DNA of 64,000 nt, taken from positions 850,733-914,732 of the forward strand of contig NZ_SSXX01000001.1 of the NCBI RefSeq assembly GCF_009469615.1, written 5' to 3'. Within the stretch, counting starts at the first letter, position 1. Every line of letters starts with the position of its first letter. The stretch comes from Dechloromonas sp. H13. GTDB taxonomy: Bacteria > Pseudomonadota > Gammaproteobacteria > Burkholderiales > Rhodocyclaceae. Shown piece after piece: positions 53,158-62,612 of this stretch. The position numbers were made by a program, and so were the translations under genes. The notes under the pieces are model-generated. The model had not been told where the DNA came from and did no database searches. It saw nothing but the letters and a program-made list of their open reading frames with translations.

Positions 53158-53916
53158 TTACACAAAATCAACGCTAGGTTCAGGAGGCAGACCGCCTTGC
53201 AGTCTCTCGGGTGCTTGCACTGGCCTTGGGTCCGACATCATGAGCGCGTGGGCGCAGGTGAGATTGATATGCGATTTGATGTTATTGGTGACAGTACGCA
53301 GTTGGGTACGATCTGGGTTTGGGTCGTCGATGCCGTAAAGCAGGCATATTAGATGACGCTCCTTAAGGTCGAAATTTTTCCAACAAGCCCAAGCACGGAG
53401 GTCGCAGTAAGGAAGAATTAGTTTCGCATGTAGGACACGGGCTGTGTCGGTCTTCCGCTTGCTCGGGTGAGATACCCGTTTGTCCTGCCGACACTGTTGA
53501 AGCCAATAATCGAAGGCTGTTTTAATGTCTTGGTCTTCTGCACCTAAATGGATTACAAGGTGTCCATAGGGAAGGAGATACTCTAGGTTGCCTATTGCCC
53601 CGGCGTCGACAGGGCTATCCGGTGGAACGGAGCAAGGAGAGAGTTCGTGAAGGAGTTGAACATCCCCGAAGGTCAATTGCTTTACAGCGGTAAGCGGGAT
53701 TATGTACTCGAATGGCGAGCAGGGGTCGGCCATGACCTTAGGAAGTTCGTTATCCAGAAAGACTTTGTTTGGTGCTAGTTTGAGCGAATTCCATATCAGC
53801 ACACGGCGTGCAATCTGTTGGCCCCATTCGTAGAGACCCATTGTCCTTAGGGTGCGATAGTTTTCGAGACTAAACCACGTCCTTGCTTCACGGATTGCAT
53901 CATCTGACTGTGCCAT
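53158..53916 (-). CDS. DUF6387-like protein
   Basis: 252 residues, soluble. Starts with WFSLENYRTLRTMGLYEWGQ and has DLRAWACWKNFDLKERHLIC and LLYGIDDPNPDRTQLRTVTN near the C-terminus, the pattern of the DUF6387 family found next to integrase ends of genomic islands. No catalytic residues are known. It is the gene nearest the right attachment site, 143 bp from attR. Confidence 0.65.
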   Translation of the reverse strand: MAQSDDAIREARTWFSLENYRTLRTMGLYEWGQQIARRVLIWNSLKLAPNKVFLDNELPKVMADPCSPFEYIIPLTAVKQLTFGDVQLLHELSPCSVPPDSPVDAGAIGNLEYLLPYGHLVIHLGAEDQDIKTAFDYWLQQCRQDKRVSHPSKRKTDTARVLHAKLILPYCDLRAWACWKNFDLKERHLICLLYGIDDPNPDRTQLRTVTNNIKSHINLTCAHALMMSDPRPVQAPERLQGGLPPEPSVDFV

Positions 53917-53984
53917 GGCAAAACAATACGCGGGATGTTGGATTCGCCAAAGTTTACCGACTTTGATGAGGTTGGATAGAAGAA

Positions 53985-54002
53985 GTAACCCCGGCGTAAC
54001 CC
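53985..54002. repeat. Right copy of the 18-bp end repeat (candidate integrase arm site)
   Basis: Identical to 22308-22325 in the same orientation and 57 bp inside attR. See left copy for internal structure. Confidence 0.5.
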
Positions 54003-54008
54003 AAAAGC

Positions 54009-54035
54009 AAAAAGCCCAGTCTTTTGAACTGGGCT
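54009..54035 (-). terminator. Terminator of tRNA-Phe supplied by the island
   Basis: AGCCCAGT / ACTGGGCT, 8-bp stem with 7-nt loop, followed on the minus strand by T5 (A-tract 54009-54013). It is 17 bp downstream of the CCA end and restores termination after integration. Confidence 0.7.
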
Positions 54036-54051
54036 AAGTGCTTGAATTTAT

Positions 54052-54127
54052 TGGTGGCCAATCGCGGAATCGAACCACGGACACGCGGATTTTCAATCCG
54101 CTGCTCTACCAACTGAGCTAATTGGCC
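54052..54127 (-). tRNA. tRNA-Phe (anticodon GAA)
   Basis: 76 nt with encoded CCA. Acceptor GGCCAAT / ATTGGCC, discriminator A, D arm with AGCTCAGTTGGTAGAGC, anticodon stem GCGGA / TCCGC around TTGAAAA, T arm with GGTTCGATTCC. The cloverleaf is complete with no mispair seen. The 3' half is the integration site of the island. Confidence 0.97.
54059..54099. repeat. Right attachment repeat (attR) within tRNA-Phe
   Basis: 41 bp identical to 22150-22190; covers from the anticodon loop to the 3' acceptor strand of the intact tRNA. Confidence 0.92.
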
Positions 54128-54192
54128 AAGGGAGGGCGAATTATAGCGGGGTGTCTTGGCTGCCGCAATACAATCGCTGCAAAAACGTCCGT

Positions 54193-55692
54193 TCAGGTAC
54201 CGATGGGCGGTGACTGGCGATAGAGCTCCGAAAAATCGTCGGGAAGCGGTGGTGGCGGAGTCGGCGGGCGCCAGGCCCGGAAGACGACGCGGGCGATGGC
54301 GCCGCGCCCAACGGGGTTGGGTCGCAGCCTGGCGCTGGCATCGTGCTGGACCGCGATTTCCTGAACGATGGCCAGACCGAGACCGCTCCCCTCGGTCGAC
54401 GCATCGTCGACCCGATAGAAGCGCTCGAACACCATTTCCGCCTGGGCTTCGGTAATGCCGATGCCATTGTCCTCGACCTCGAAAATGATGGCAGCCTCCG
54501 TACTGATGACGCGGCAGGTAACGTGCCCGCCCGCCGGCGTATAGCGGAGGGCATTGTCGATCAGATTCTTGGCCAGTTCGCGCAGAAGGAAGGGATTGCC
54601 GCTGACCATCGCCGTCCCTTCCGCCTCGAACCCGAGATCGATCCGCTTTTCGAGCGCCAGCACGACCCAATCCTCGACCACCTCGCGGACGAGCAGGGTC
54701 AGGTCGAGCGGTTCGTGGCTCTGTTGGGCGGACTCGCCGCCCTCGGCGCGCGCCAGGGTCAGCAGCTGGTTGACCAGGCGCCCGGCGCGGTCGACCCCGA
54801 CCGCGATCTGGCGCAGGGCGTGGCGCAACGCTTCGGGGTCGGCTTCGCGGATGGCGAACTGGGCTTGCGTCTTGAGCCCGGTCAGCGGCGTCCGCATCTG
54901 GTGCGCGGCATCGGCCACGAACCGCTGCTGCGCTTCGACGTTGCGCTTCATCCGTTCGAGCATTTCATTGAACGCCTCGACCAGCGGCTCCAGCTCCTCC
55001 GGAACGCGATGTGTGGCGATCGGTGAAAGGTCGGCCGGATCGCGGTTCTCGATCGTCTTGCGCAGTCGCGTCAGCGGACGCAGGCCGCGCGACAGGCCGA
55101 ACCAGACGAGCATGACGGCCAGCGGGATGATGATGAACTGCGGGAGGATCACGCTGGCGACGATCTTGTTGGCCAGTTGCGTGCGTTTCTCCATCGTCTC
55201 GGCGACCTCGACCAGGACCCAGCGATCGCGCGGCATCTGCCCGTCGGCGACGTAAGAATAGGCGACGCGGACATCCTGCCCCTTGAGTTCGATGTCGCGG
55301 AAGTAGATCTCACCGGACAACGCAGCCGGGTCGATGTCCAGATCGGGCATCGGCAGATCGCGGTCGCCGGCCAGCAATTTCCCGTCACGGCTGACGACAT
55401 GGAAATAGACGTTATCGGTCTCATCCGCCCGCAGCAGCGCCCTCGCCGACGCCGGCAGACTGAGTACCGGCTTGCCGTTGACCAGCTTGACCTGGCGCGA
55501 GATGGCCGTCACATGTTCCCGCAGTGCCTGGTCGTACGGAAAATTGGCGACGTTGTTGGCGAAGTAATGGGTGAACGCGATGCTCAACGGCCAGACGAAC
55601 AGCAGCGGCGCAAGCATCCAGTCGAGGATCTCGCCGAACAGCGAGCGCTCGCTCTCGGAGCCGGCAGAACTACTCGGCCTGGGGTCGCTCAA
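54193..55692 (-). CDS. TctE-type sensor histidine kinase
   Basis: 499 residues. N-terminal transmembrane helix (MLAPLLFVWPLSIAFTHYFA), a periplasmic ~110-residue sensor (TctE/2CSK_N type) and a second helix (IVASVILPQFIIIPLAVMLV). Then HAMP, DHp with the phospho-His in DAAHQMRTPLTGL, and the HATPase (NLIDNALRYTP, VEDNGIGI, GSGLGLAIV). It pairs with the overlapping response regulator at 55670. TctDE pairs control uptake of tricarboxylates or other organic acids; the next operon is an acetate permease. TTG start, 23-bp overlap with the regulator gene. Confidence 0.9.
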   Translation of the reverse strand: MSDPRPSSSAGSESERSLFGEILDWMLAPLLFVWPLSIAFTHYFANNVANFPYDQALREHVTAISRQVKLVNGKPVLSLPASARALLRADETDNVYFHVVSRDGKLLAGDRDLPMPDLDIDPAALSGEIYFRDIELKGQDVRVAYSYVADGQMPRDRWVLVEVAETMEKRTQLANKIVASVILPQFIIIPLAVMLVWFGLSRGLRPLTRLRKTIENRDPADLSPIATHRVPEELEPLVEAFNEMLERMKRNVEAQQRFVADAAHQMRTPLTGLKTQAQFAIREADPEALRHALRQIAVGVDRAGRLVNQLLTLARAEGGESAQQSHEPLDLTLLVREVVEDWVVLALEKRIDLGFEAEGTAMVSGNPFLLRELAKNLIDNALRYTPAGGHVTCRVISTEAAIIFEVEDNGIGITEAQAEMVFERFYRVDDASTEGSGLGLAIVQEIAVQHDASARLRPNPVGRGAIARVVFRAWRPPTPPPPLPDDFSELYRQSPPIGT

Positions 55693-56341
55693 GGCAGTAG
55701 CCCAGGCCGCGCACCGTCGCTATCTTGACGCCGCCGGCTTCGAGTTTCTTGCGCAGGCGATGCACATAGACCTCGATGGCGTTGTGGCTGACCTCTTCTC
55801 CCCAGCCACACAGGTGATCGACCAGTTGATCCTTGCTGACCAGGCGCCCCATGCGGGTCAACAGAACCTCGAGCAGGCCGATCTCGCGCGCCGAAAGATC
55901 GAGGGTCTGCCCCTGGATCTGGGCGATGCGCCCGACCTGGTCGTAAGTCAGCGAGCCGCACTGGATGGTCGGCGTCGTCCCGGCCGAGCGCCGCGTCAGG
56001 GCGCGCACCCGCGCTTCGAGCTCGGCCAGTTCGAAAGGCTTGATCATGTAGTCGTCGGCCCCCAGGTCGAGCCCCTTGACCCGGTCCCCGGTGCCGTCCA
56101 GCGCGGTGAGGATCAGCACCGGCAACTGCGAGTTGCGCGCCCGCAGACGCTTCAGCACTTCGAGGCCGGGCAGCTTGGGCAGGCCGAGGTCGAGGATCAG
56201 CAGGTCGTAGGCGACGGTGAGCACTGCCGCCTCGGCGTCCACCCCGTTGGCTGCCCAGTCGACCGCATAACCGCCCTGGCGAAGCGAGCGGGAAAGTCCA
56301 TCGGCGATGATGGCATCGTCTTCAGCTATGAGAATCCGCAT
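55670..56341 (-). CDS. OmpR-family response regulator (TctD-like)
   Basis: 223 residues. Receiver domain with MRILIAEDDAI (acidic pair), phospho-Asp in YDLLILDLGLPKL near residue 51, Lys in MIKPFEL, then a winged helix (SAREIGLLEVLLTRMGRLVS, NAIEVYVHRLRKKLEAGGVK). Length is typical. The ATG is the first codon after a CGTAAG/TGTAAG repeat region that may be its own binding site. It is transcribed with the kinase gene. Confidence 0.93.
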   Translation of the reverse strand: MRILIAEDDAIIADGLSRSLRQGGYAVDWAANGVDAEAAVLTVAYDLLILDLGLPKLPGLEVLKRLRARNSQLPVLILTALDGTGDRVKGLDLGADDYMIKPFELAELEARVRALTRRSAGTTPTIQCGSLTYDQVGRIAQIQGQTLDLSAREIGLLEVLLTRMGRLVSKDQLVDHLCGWGEEVSHNAIEVYVHRLRKKLEAGGVKIATVRGLGYCLERPQAE

Positions 56342-56616
56342 GTAACCTTGAGCGCCCCTACCGGCGTAAGTATTTTGTAAGGCTCGCGCATTATTCTGCG
56401 CGGGCTGTTCTCCTTTTATGGTCTTCGGAGTCCGTGGCTCGCGCCGCGACTCAGGGGGTGGCCCGATCCTGCACTGGGCGCCCCCTACCGTTTTTTTCCC
56501 CGAAGCTGCGCAAGTTTATCAAATTCGACGCCCTGCGATTTCCGCAGTGCACAAGCTCGTCCCGACAAATCCGGGGACGGTTGCGGTCGACCGCCCAAAA
56601 CACCCGAAAATGGATG
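56342..56616. other. Region upstream of the response regulator gene, with direct repeats
   Basis: 275 bp without a gene. GTAAG occurs at 56366-56370 and 56377-56381 with an 11-bp period, inside CGTAAGTATTTTGTAAG. Inverted GC-rich arms (GCTCGCGCA / TGCGCGGGC) follow at 56382-56405. Candidate autoregulatory site. Confidence 0.4.
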
Positions 56617-56648
56617 AAAAAAAGCCCGGGTCGAAACCCGGGCTTTTT
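56617..56648. terminator. Bidirectional terminator downstream of actP
   Basis: AGCCCGGGT / ACCCGGGCT, perfect 9-bp stem with a 4-nt loop, A7 on one side and T5 on the other, 20 bp beyond the actP stop. Confidence 0.9.
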
Positions 56649-56667
56649 GCTGACGATGTTCCGTCGA

Positions 56668-58353
56668 TCAGTGCGACGAGGCGGAAGCGGCACCCAGACC
56701 GGTTTCGGAACGGATGAGCTGATCCGGGAACAGGGCACGCTCCTTCTTGGCCTGCTCGGAGTTGTCGAGGATCGACACGAGCCAGATCGTGAAGAAGGCC
56801 AGGGACATCGAGAAGATGGCCGGCGACGAGTACGGGAACGGCGCGGAGCCCTTCGGGTTGCCGAGCACAGCTTCCCACACGTTGGCGGACAGGATGGTCA
56901 GGGTCACGGCGGCGATCAGGCCGACGAAGCCACCGACAGTCACGCCGCGGGTCGTGCAGTTCTTCCACAGGACGGACATGAAGAGAACCGGGAAGTTGGC
57001 GGAACAGGCGATGGCGAAGGCCAGCATGACCATGTAGGCAACGTTTTCCTTCTCGAACAGGATGCCGAGGATAACCGCCAGGATGCCGAGGCAGACGGTG
57101 GTGATCTTGGAAACGCGCAGTTCGTCTTCGGAAGAAGCCTGACCATGCTTGAACACCGTGGCGTAGAGGTCGTGCGACACGGCAGAGGCGCCGGACAGCG
57201 TCAGACCGGCCACAACGGCGAGGATGGTTGCGAAGGCCACGGCCGAGATGAAGCCGAGGAACAGGTCGCCACCGACTGCCTTGGCGAGGTGCACCGCAGC
57301 CATGTTGCCGCCGCCCTTAAGGCCCTTGGCGATTTCGCCGCCGACGTAGAAGTCAGCCGGATTCTGGATCAGGTTGACGATGGCGCCGAAGCCGATGATG
57401 AAGGTCAGGATGTAGAAGTAGCCGATCCAGGTGGTCGCCCAGCCGACGGACTTGCGTGCTTCCTTGGCGGACGGCACGGTGAAGAAGCGCATCAGGATGT
57501 GCGGCAGGCCGGCGGTACCGAACATCAGCGCCATACCGACGGAGATGGCGGAGATCGGATCCTTGATCAGGGCGCCCGGCGCCATGATGGCGTCGTGCTT
57601 GGAGTGCACTTCAACGGCCTTGGCGAACAGCGCTTCCGGGTTGAAGCCGAACTGGAACAGCACGGCCAGCGCCATGAACGTGGCACCGGAGAGCAGCATG
57701 ACGGCCTTGATGATCTGCACCCAGGTCGTCGCGGTCATGCCGCCGAACAGCACGTACATCATCATGATGATGCCCACCATGACCACGGCGTAGGTATATT
57801 CGAGACCGAACAGCACCTTGATCAGCTGACCGGCACCGACCATCTGCGCAATCATGTAGAAGGCGACGACGACCAGCGAGCCGGTCGCGGCGAAGGAACG
57901 CACCGGAGTCTGGGCGAAACGGTAGGCGGCCACGTCGGCAAACGTGAACTTGCCCAGGTTGCGCAGGCGCTCGGCCATCAGGAAGGTGATGACCGGCCAG
58001 CCGACCAGCCAGCCGATCGAGAAGATCAGGCCGTCGAAGCCGTTGGCGAACACGAGACCGGAAATACCCAGGAAGGACGCGGCGGACATGTAGTCGCCGG
58101 CGATCGCCATGCCGTTCTGGAAGCCGGTGATGCCACCGCCGGCGGTGTAGAAGTCGGCAGCGGACTTGGTCTTGGAGGCCGCCCACTTGGTGATGTAGAG
58201 CGTGCCGCCGACAAAGATGGCGAACATGGCGATCGCCGTCCAGTTGGTCGCCTGCTTCTGGGTATTGCCGAGATCGGCACCGGCGGCGACGGCCGCACCG
58301 GCAGCCAGCAGGGCGAACAGACCGCCCAGGATGTACTTGTAGTTGGCTTTCAC
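56668..58353 (-). CDS. actP: Cation/acetate symporter
   Basis: 561 residues, sodium:solute symporter family, inner membrane, 13 hydrophobic helices. Family motifs: [56 protein letters not shown]. ActP carries acetate, glycolate and pyruvate. The GTG start at 58353 overlaps the stop of the DUF485 gene (GTGA) and makes [11 protein letters not shown] the N-terminus; upstream in-frame codons run inside the other gene and are rejected. Operon with yjcH. Direct repeats upstream may bind a response regulator. Confidence 0.95.
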   Translation of the reverse strand: MKANYKYILGGLFALLAAGAAVAAGADLGNTQKQATNWTAIAMFAIFVGGTLYITKWAASKTKSAADFYTAGGGITGFQNGMAIAGDYMSAASFLGISGLVFANGFDGLIFSIGWLVGWPVITFLMAERLRNLGKFTFADVAAYRFAQTPVRSFAATGSLVVVAFYMIAQMVGAGQLIKVLFGLEYTYAVVMVGIIMMMYVLFGGMTATTWVQIIKAVMLLSGATFMALAVLFQFGFNPEALFAKAVEVHSKHDAIMAPGALIKDPISAISVGMALMFGTAGLPHILMRFFTVPSAKEARKSVGWATTWIGYFYILTFIIGFGAIVNLIQNPADFYVGGEIAKGLKGGGNMAAVHLAKAVGGDLFLGFISAVAFATILAVVAGLTLSGASAVSHDLYATVFKHGQASSEDELRVSKITTVCLGILAVILGILFEKENVAYMVMLAFAIACSANFPVLFMSVLWKNCTTRGVTVGGFVGLIAAVTLTILSANVWEAVLGNPKGSAPFPYSSPAIFSMSLAFFTIWLVSILDNSEQAKKERALFPDQLIRSETGLGAASASSH

Positions 58354-58670
58354 TTGCCTGCCTCCTTGAGAACCGCGGCGGCCTCGGTATCGAATTCCGT
58401 ATTGGCGCGCCGGACGTAAATCACGGTGAGAACGATGGTGAAGACGATGACCCCCAGCCCCATCGGAATACCGATAGAGGTGACCATCCCGGCGCCCAGC
58501 TTGGTGGCCAGCCATTCCTTGTTGAAGGCGATCAGCAGGATGTAGCCGAAGTACACGACCATCATGAGGGTCGTCATGATGAAAGAGTACGAATTGCGCT
58601 TGGCTACCAGCGCCTGGAACTTGGGATTGTTCCGGATCTGCGCATATGTATCGGTATGCTGCGATGACAT
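58350..58670 (-). CDS. yjcH: DUF485 membrane protein, ActP partner
   Basis: 106 residues. N-terminal [15 protein letters not shown] segment ([20 protein letters not shown]), two transmembrane helices ([31 protein letters not shown]) and a basic/acidic C-terminus with [10 protein letters not shown]. The DUF485 protein always accompanies ActP; the role is unknown. GAGGAG precedes the ATG. The stop overlaps the GTG of actP. Confidence 0.93.
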   Translation of the reverse strand: MSSQHTDTYAQIRNNPKFQALVAKRNSYSFIMTTLMMVVYFGYILLIAFNKEWLATKLGAGMVTSIGIPMGLGVIVFTIVLTVIYVRRANTEFDTEAAAVLKEAGK

Positions 58671-58736
58671 TGATTTGCTCCTCAGACTTTGATGTTTATA
58701 GAGGCATTGCTGCGGAGCGTAATTTAGGCGTGGGTT

Positions 58737-58763
58737 CTTACAGCCAACTTACAGACTGTTACA
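58737..58763. promoter_or_regulatory. Direct repeats upstream of yjcH-actP (candidate response-regulator sites)
   Basis: CTTACA at 58737 and 58748 and GTTACA at 58758, with 11- and 10-bp period, and GTTGTAAG further at 58767. The period of one helical turn fits OmpR-family dimers. The same GTAAG unit with 11-bp period lies before the response regulator gene at 56365-56381. Confidence 0.45.
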
Positions 58764-58793
58764 AAAGTTGTAAGCGCTTCCTTGATCTGCAAT

Positions 58794-58826
58794 AAAAAAG
58801 CCCCGCACGCGGCGGGGCTTTTTTTC
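58794..58826 (-). terminator. Rho-independent terminator of groESL
   Basis: GCCCCGC / GCGGGGC stem extended by A/T pairs, loop of 4-5 nt, T6 on the minus strand, 22 bp after the groEL stop. Confidence 0.92.
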
Positions 58827-58847
58827 AGGCGTCGAGCCGGCCGGGAA

Positions 58848-60500
<1,653 letters not shown>

Positions 60501-60547
60501 TTAATAGCTCCTGAAATTTGATCTGTTTTGAACGTCGACCGCGGCAA

Positions 60548-60838
60548 TCAAGCCTGCAGGACACCCATGATGTCTTCTTCACGCATGACCAGGACTTCCT
60601 GGCCGTCGACCTTGACGGCCTGGCCGGCGTACTTGCCGAACAGGACGCGGTCGCCGACCTTGACGTCCAGCGCGATCTGCTTGCCGTTGTCGTCGCGCTT
60701 GCCCGGGCCGACGGCCAGGACTTCGCCCTGATCCGGTTTCTCGCCGGCGGAATCGGGGATGACGATGCCGGAAGCGGTGGTGCGCTCGGCTTCAACGCGC
60801 TTGACGATCACACGGTCGTGCAAAGGACGGATATTCAT
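60548..60838 (-). CDS. groES: Co-chaperonin GroES
   Basis: 96 residues, heptamer cap of GroEL. Starts [20 protein letters not shown], contains the mobile-loop segment [15 protein letters not shown] and ends [25 protein letters not shown] precedes the ATG. 47 bp separate its stop from groEL. Confidence 0.98.
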   Translation of the reverse strand: MNIRPLHDRVIVKRVEAERTTASGIVIPDSAGEKPDQGEVLAVGPGKRDDNGKQIALDVKVGDRVLFGKYAGQAVKVDGQEVLVMREEDIMGVLQA

Positions 60839-60916
60839 AGAGTTGGCTCCTCTTGGTTTGCTAAGGTGAAATTGGCCGGCACGCCCGAATGCGTCCGGGA
60901 CGGGAGCGGGCTGTTG

Positions 60917-60943
60917 TTAGCACTCGTCTCCGGTGAGTGCTAA
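60917..60943. promoter_or_regulatory. CIRCE element (HrcA operator)
   Basis: TTAGCACTC - 9 bp - GAGTGCTAA, perfect arms. It is 79 bp upstream of groES and directly follows the -10 box, so HrcA binding would block transcription. Heat-shock control by HrcA is established for this element. Confidence 0.95.
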
Positions 60944-60972
60944 ATAATAAGGACGGTCCCCGCCAATTTCAA
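60944..60972 (-). promoter_or_regulatory. Sigma70 promoter of groESL
   Basis: On the minus strand TTGAAA (60972-60967), 17 bp, TATTAT (60949-60944). The -10 abuts CIRCE. No sigma32-type box is needed to explain regulation. Confidence 0.75.
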
Positions 60973-61079
60973 GTCGACGACGCCGAAGAATGTGAAGTAG
61001 TTGGCAATCGCGGCCCCGCGCCGGCCCGCAAAGGCACTTTTCGCCGGCACCGCTGTCTGTTGGCCAGGAGGAAACGCAG

Positions 61080-61880
61080 ATGCCAGGCAACTCACCCGAA
61101 TCGGCACCCCAATCGCTGGCCCATGTCGCCTCCAGCTTCGCGGCGATCACCGCGGTTTCCGTGCGCGATCCCTTCCGCTGGCTGGCGATGGGGCTTGCCG
61201 ACCTGCGCGCGGCGCCCGCCGCCAGCCTGTTCTACGGCGCCGCCTTCGCCCTGATGGGCTGGGCCATCGTCTTTTTCTACGGCCACGCCTATTCGCTCAC
61301 CGTCGGCCTGATGGGCGGCTTCATGCTGCTCGGCCCCGGCCTGGCGATGGGGCTGTACGCGCTGTCGCGCCAGCGCGAGGCGGGCGAGGTGCCGCGCCTG
61401 CGCCCGTCGCTGACCATCTGGCGCGCCAATCTGTCCAACCTGGCGATCTTCGCCCTCGTCACCGGCGTCGTCTTCCTGGTCTGGGCGCGCGCGTCGCTGG
61501 TGGCCTTTGCCGTCTTCTATTCCAGCGGCTTGCCGACGGCGGCCGATTTCGTGCGCGAGCTACTGTCGTTCACCAATGCCGAGTTCGTGATCACCTATCT
61601 GCTGATCGGCAGCTGCTTCGCCGCCTTCGTCTTCGCCATCAGCGTCGTCGCCGTGCCGCTGATGCTCGATCGCAACACCGATGCGGTAAGCGCCATGCTG
61701 CTCAGCATCGCCACCGTGGCCAAAAACCCGCTGCCAATGCTGGTGTGGGCCGGCCTGATCGTCGCGCTGACCGGCCTCGGCTTCGCCACCGCCTTCGCCG
61801 GCCTGGTGCTGACCGTGCCGATCCTCGGCCACGCCACCTGGCACGCCTATCGTGCGATGATTCCGCCCGGCAAGACCTGA
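61080..61880 (+). CDS. DUF2189 integral membrane protein
   Basis: 266 residues with six hydrophobic helices. Family features: WLAMGLADLRAAPAASLFYG near residue 37, GGFMLLGPGLAMGLYALSRQ, and ISVVAVPLMLDR near 190. GGAGGAAA lies before the ATG. It is divergent from groESL across ~110 bp. DUF2189 proteins have no known substrate; some are linked to cytochrome c oxidase neighbourhoods. It may be the first gene of the unit with the ABC transporter genes at 61959. Confidence 0.88.
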   Translation: MPGNSPESAPQSLAHVASSFAAITAVSVRDPFRWLAMGLADLRAAPAASLFYGAAFALMGWAIVFFYGHAYSLTVGLMGGFMLLGPGLAMGLYALSRQREAGEVPRLRPSLTIWRANLSNLAIFALVTGVVFLVWARASLVAFAVFYSSGLPTAADFVRELLSFTNAEFVITYLLIGSCFAAFVFAISVVAVPLMLDRNTDAVSAMLLSIATVAKNPLPMLVWAGLIVALTGLGFATAFAGLVLTVPILGHATWHAYRAMIPPGKT

Positions 61881-61924
61881 CCGGATGCGCCGGGGCACCC
61901 GGCCCTTTTTCAGGAGATCAGCGA

Positions 61925-61966
61925 ATGGCGGAGCGGGGCCACGTTTCCTGGGGTACCGATGCTTGA
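61925..61966 (+). CDS. Possible 13-codon leader ORF in front of the ABC ATPase gene
   Basis: MAERGHVSWGTDA, with AGGAG 7 bp before its ATG. Its stop lies within the second and third codons of the ATPase gene, whose own ATG has no good ribosome site. Translational coupling from this mini-ORF could start the ATPase gene. No other evidence. Confidence 0.3.
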   Translation: MAERGHVSWGTDA

Positions 61967-62612
61967 AGTCGTCGGTCTGTCGCGGCGCTTCAACGGCCGC
62001 AGCGTGCTGCGCGACGTCTCGCTGCACTTGCGCTCGGGCGAGTACGTCGCCATCGTCGGCGAATCCGGCGTCGGCAAATCGACGCTGCTCAACCTGATCG
62101 CCGGCCTCGACCGTCCCGACGGCGGACGCCTCGCCCTCGACGGCGTCGATTACGCGCAGCTCGACGAGGACGCCCTGACCCGCCTGCGGCGCGACAAGCT
62201 CGGCTTCGTCTTTCAGGCCTTCCACGTCCTGCCGCACCTCAACCTCCGCCAGAACGTCGCGCTGCCGCTCTGGTTGCAGGGCCGCCAGGGGGCGGCAGCG
62301 GAAACCCCGGCGCAGCAACTGCTGGAGGCGGTCGGCCTCGGCGACCGGGCGGCCGGCTGGCCGCGCGAGCTTTCCGGCGGCGAGTTGCAGCGGGTGGCGA
62401 TCGCCCGCGCCCTGGTGCATCGCCCGAGCCTGGTGCTGGCCGACGAACCGACCGGCAATCTCGATCCGGCCAACGGCGCCCGGGTGCTGGCCCTCCTCGC
62501 CGAGCGCATCCGCGCGGCCGGCGCCCTCGGCATCCTGGTGACGCACTCGCCGGCGGCGGCGGCGACCGCCGACCGCGTGCTGCACCTGACGAGCGACGGG
62601 CTGCAGGCGTGA
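61959..62612 (+). CDS. ABC transporter ATPase, LolD/MacB type
   Basis: 217 residues. Walker A GESGVGKST (near 36-44), Q-loop region VFQAFHVLPHLN, signature LSGGELQRVAIARAL, Walker B LVLADEPTGNLD, and the switch His in VTHSPAAA. The FHVLPHLN after the Q-loop and GNLDPAN are typical of the LolD/MacB/FtsE group. The stop overlaps the GTG start of an FtsX-like permease, so the pair forms one exporter or lipoprotein/antimicrobial-release system. Substrate unknown. Confidence 0.93.
   Translation: MLEVVGLSRRFNGRSVLRDVSLHLRSGEYVAIVGESGVGKSTLLNLIAGLDRPDGGRLALDGVDYAQLDEDALTRLRRDKLGFVFQAFHVLPHLNLRQNVALPLWLQGRQGAAAETPAQQLLEAVGLGDRAAGWPRELSGGELQRVAIARALVHRPSLVLADEPTGNLDPANGARVLALLAERIRAAGALGILVTHSPAAAATADRVLHLTSDGLQA

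Larger units (their letters stand above)
22150..54099. mobile_element. 32-kb genomic island integrated in tRNA-Phe
   Basis: A 41-bp perfect direct repeat of the tRNA-Phe 3' half bounds the element (22150-22190 and 54059-54099). A tyrosine integrase is 176 bp inside the left end; an excisionase-like gene and a P4-type primase-helicase are near the right. Internal genes are less GC-rich than the host, several strongly so (33149-35494). Cargo is dominated by restriction, nuclease and unknown defence-like genes. No virion or conjugation genes were found, so mobility probably depends on a helper or on host factors. Confidence 0.92.

Noticed and set aside
56434..58419. Long plus-strand open frame opposite actP.
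   Set aside because: Antisense to a clear symporter gene; His/Gly/Asp-rich nonsense composition.
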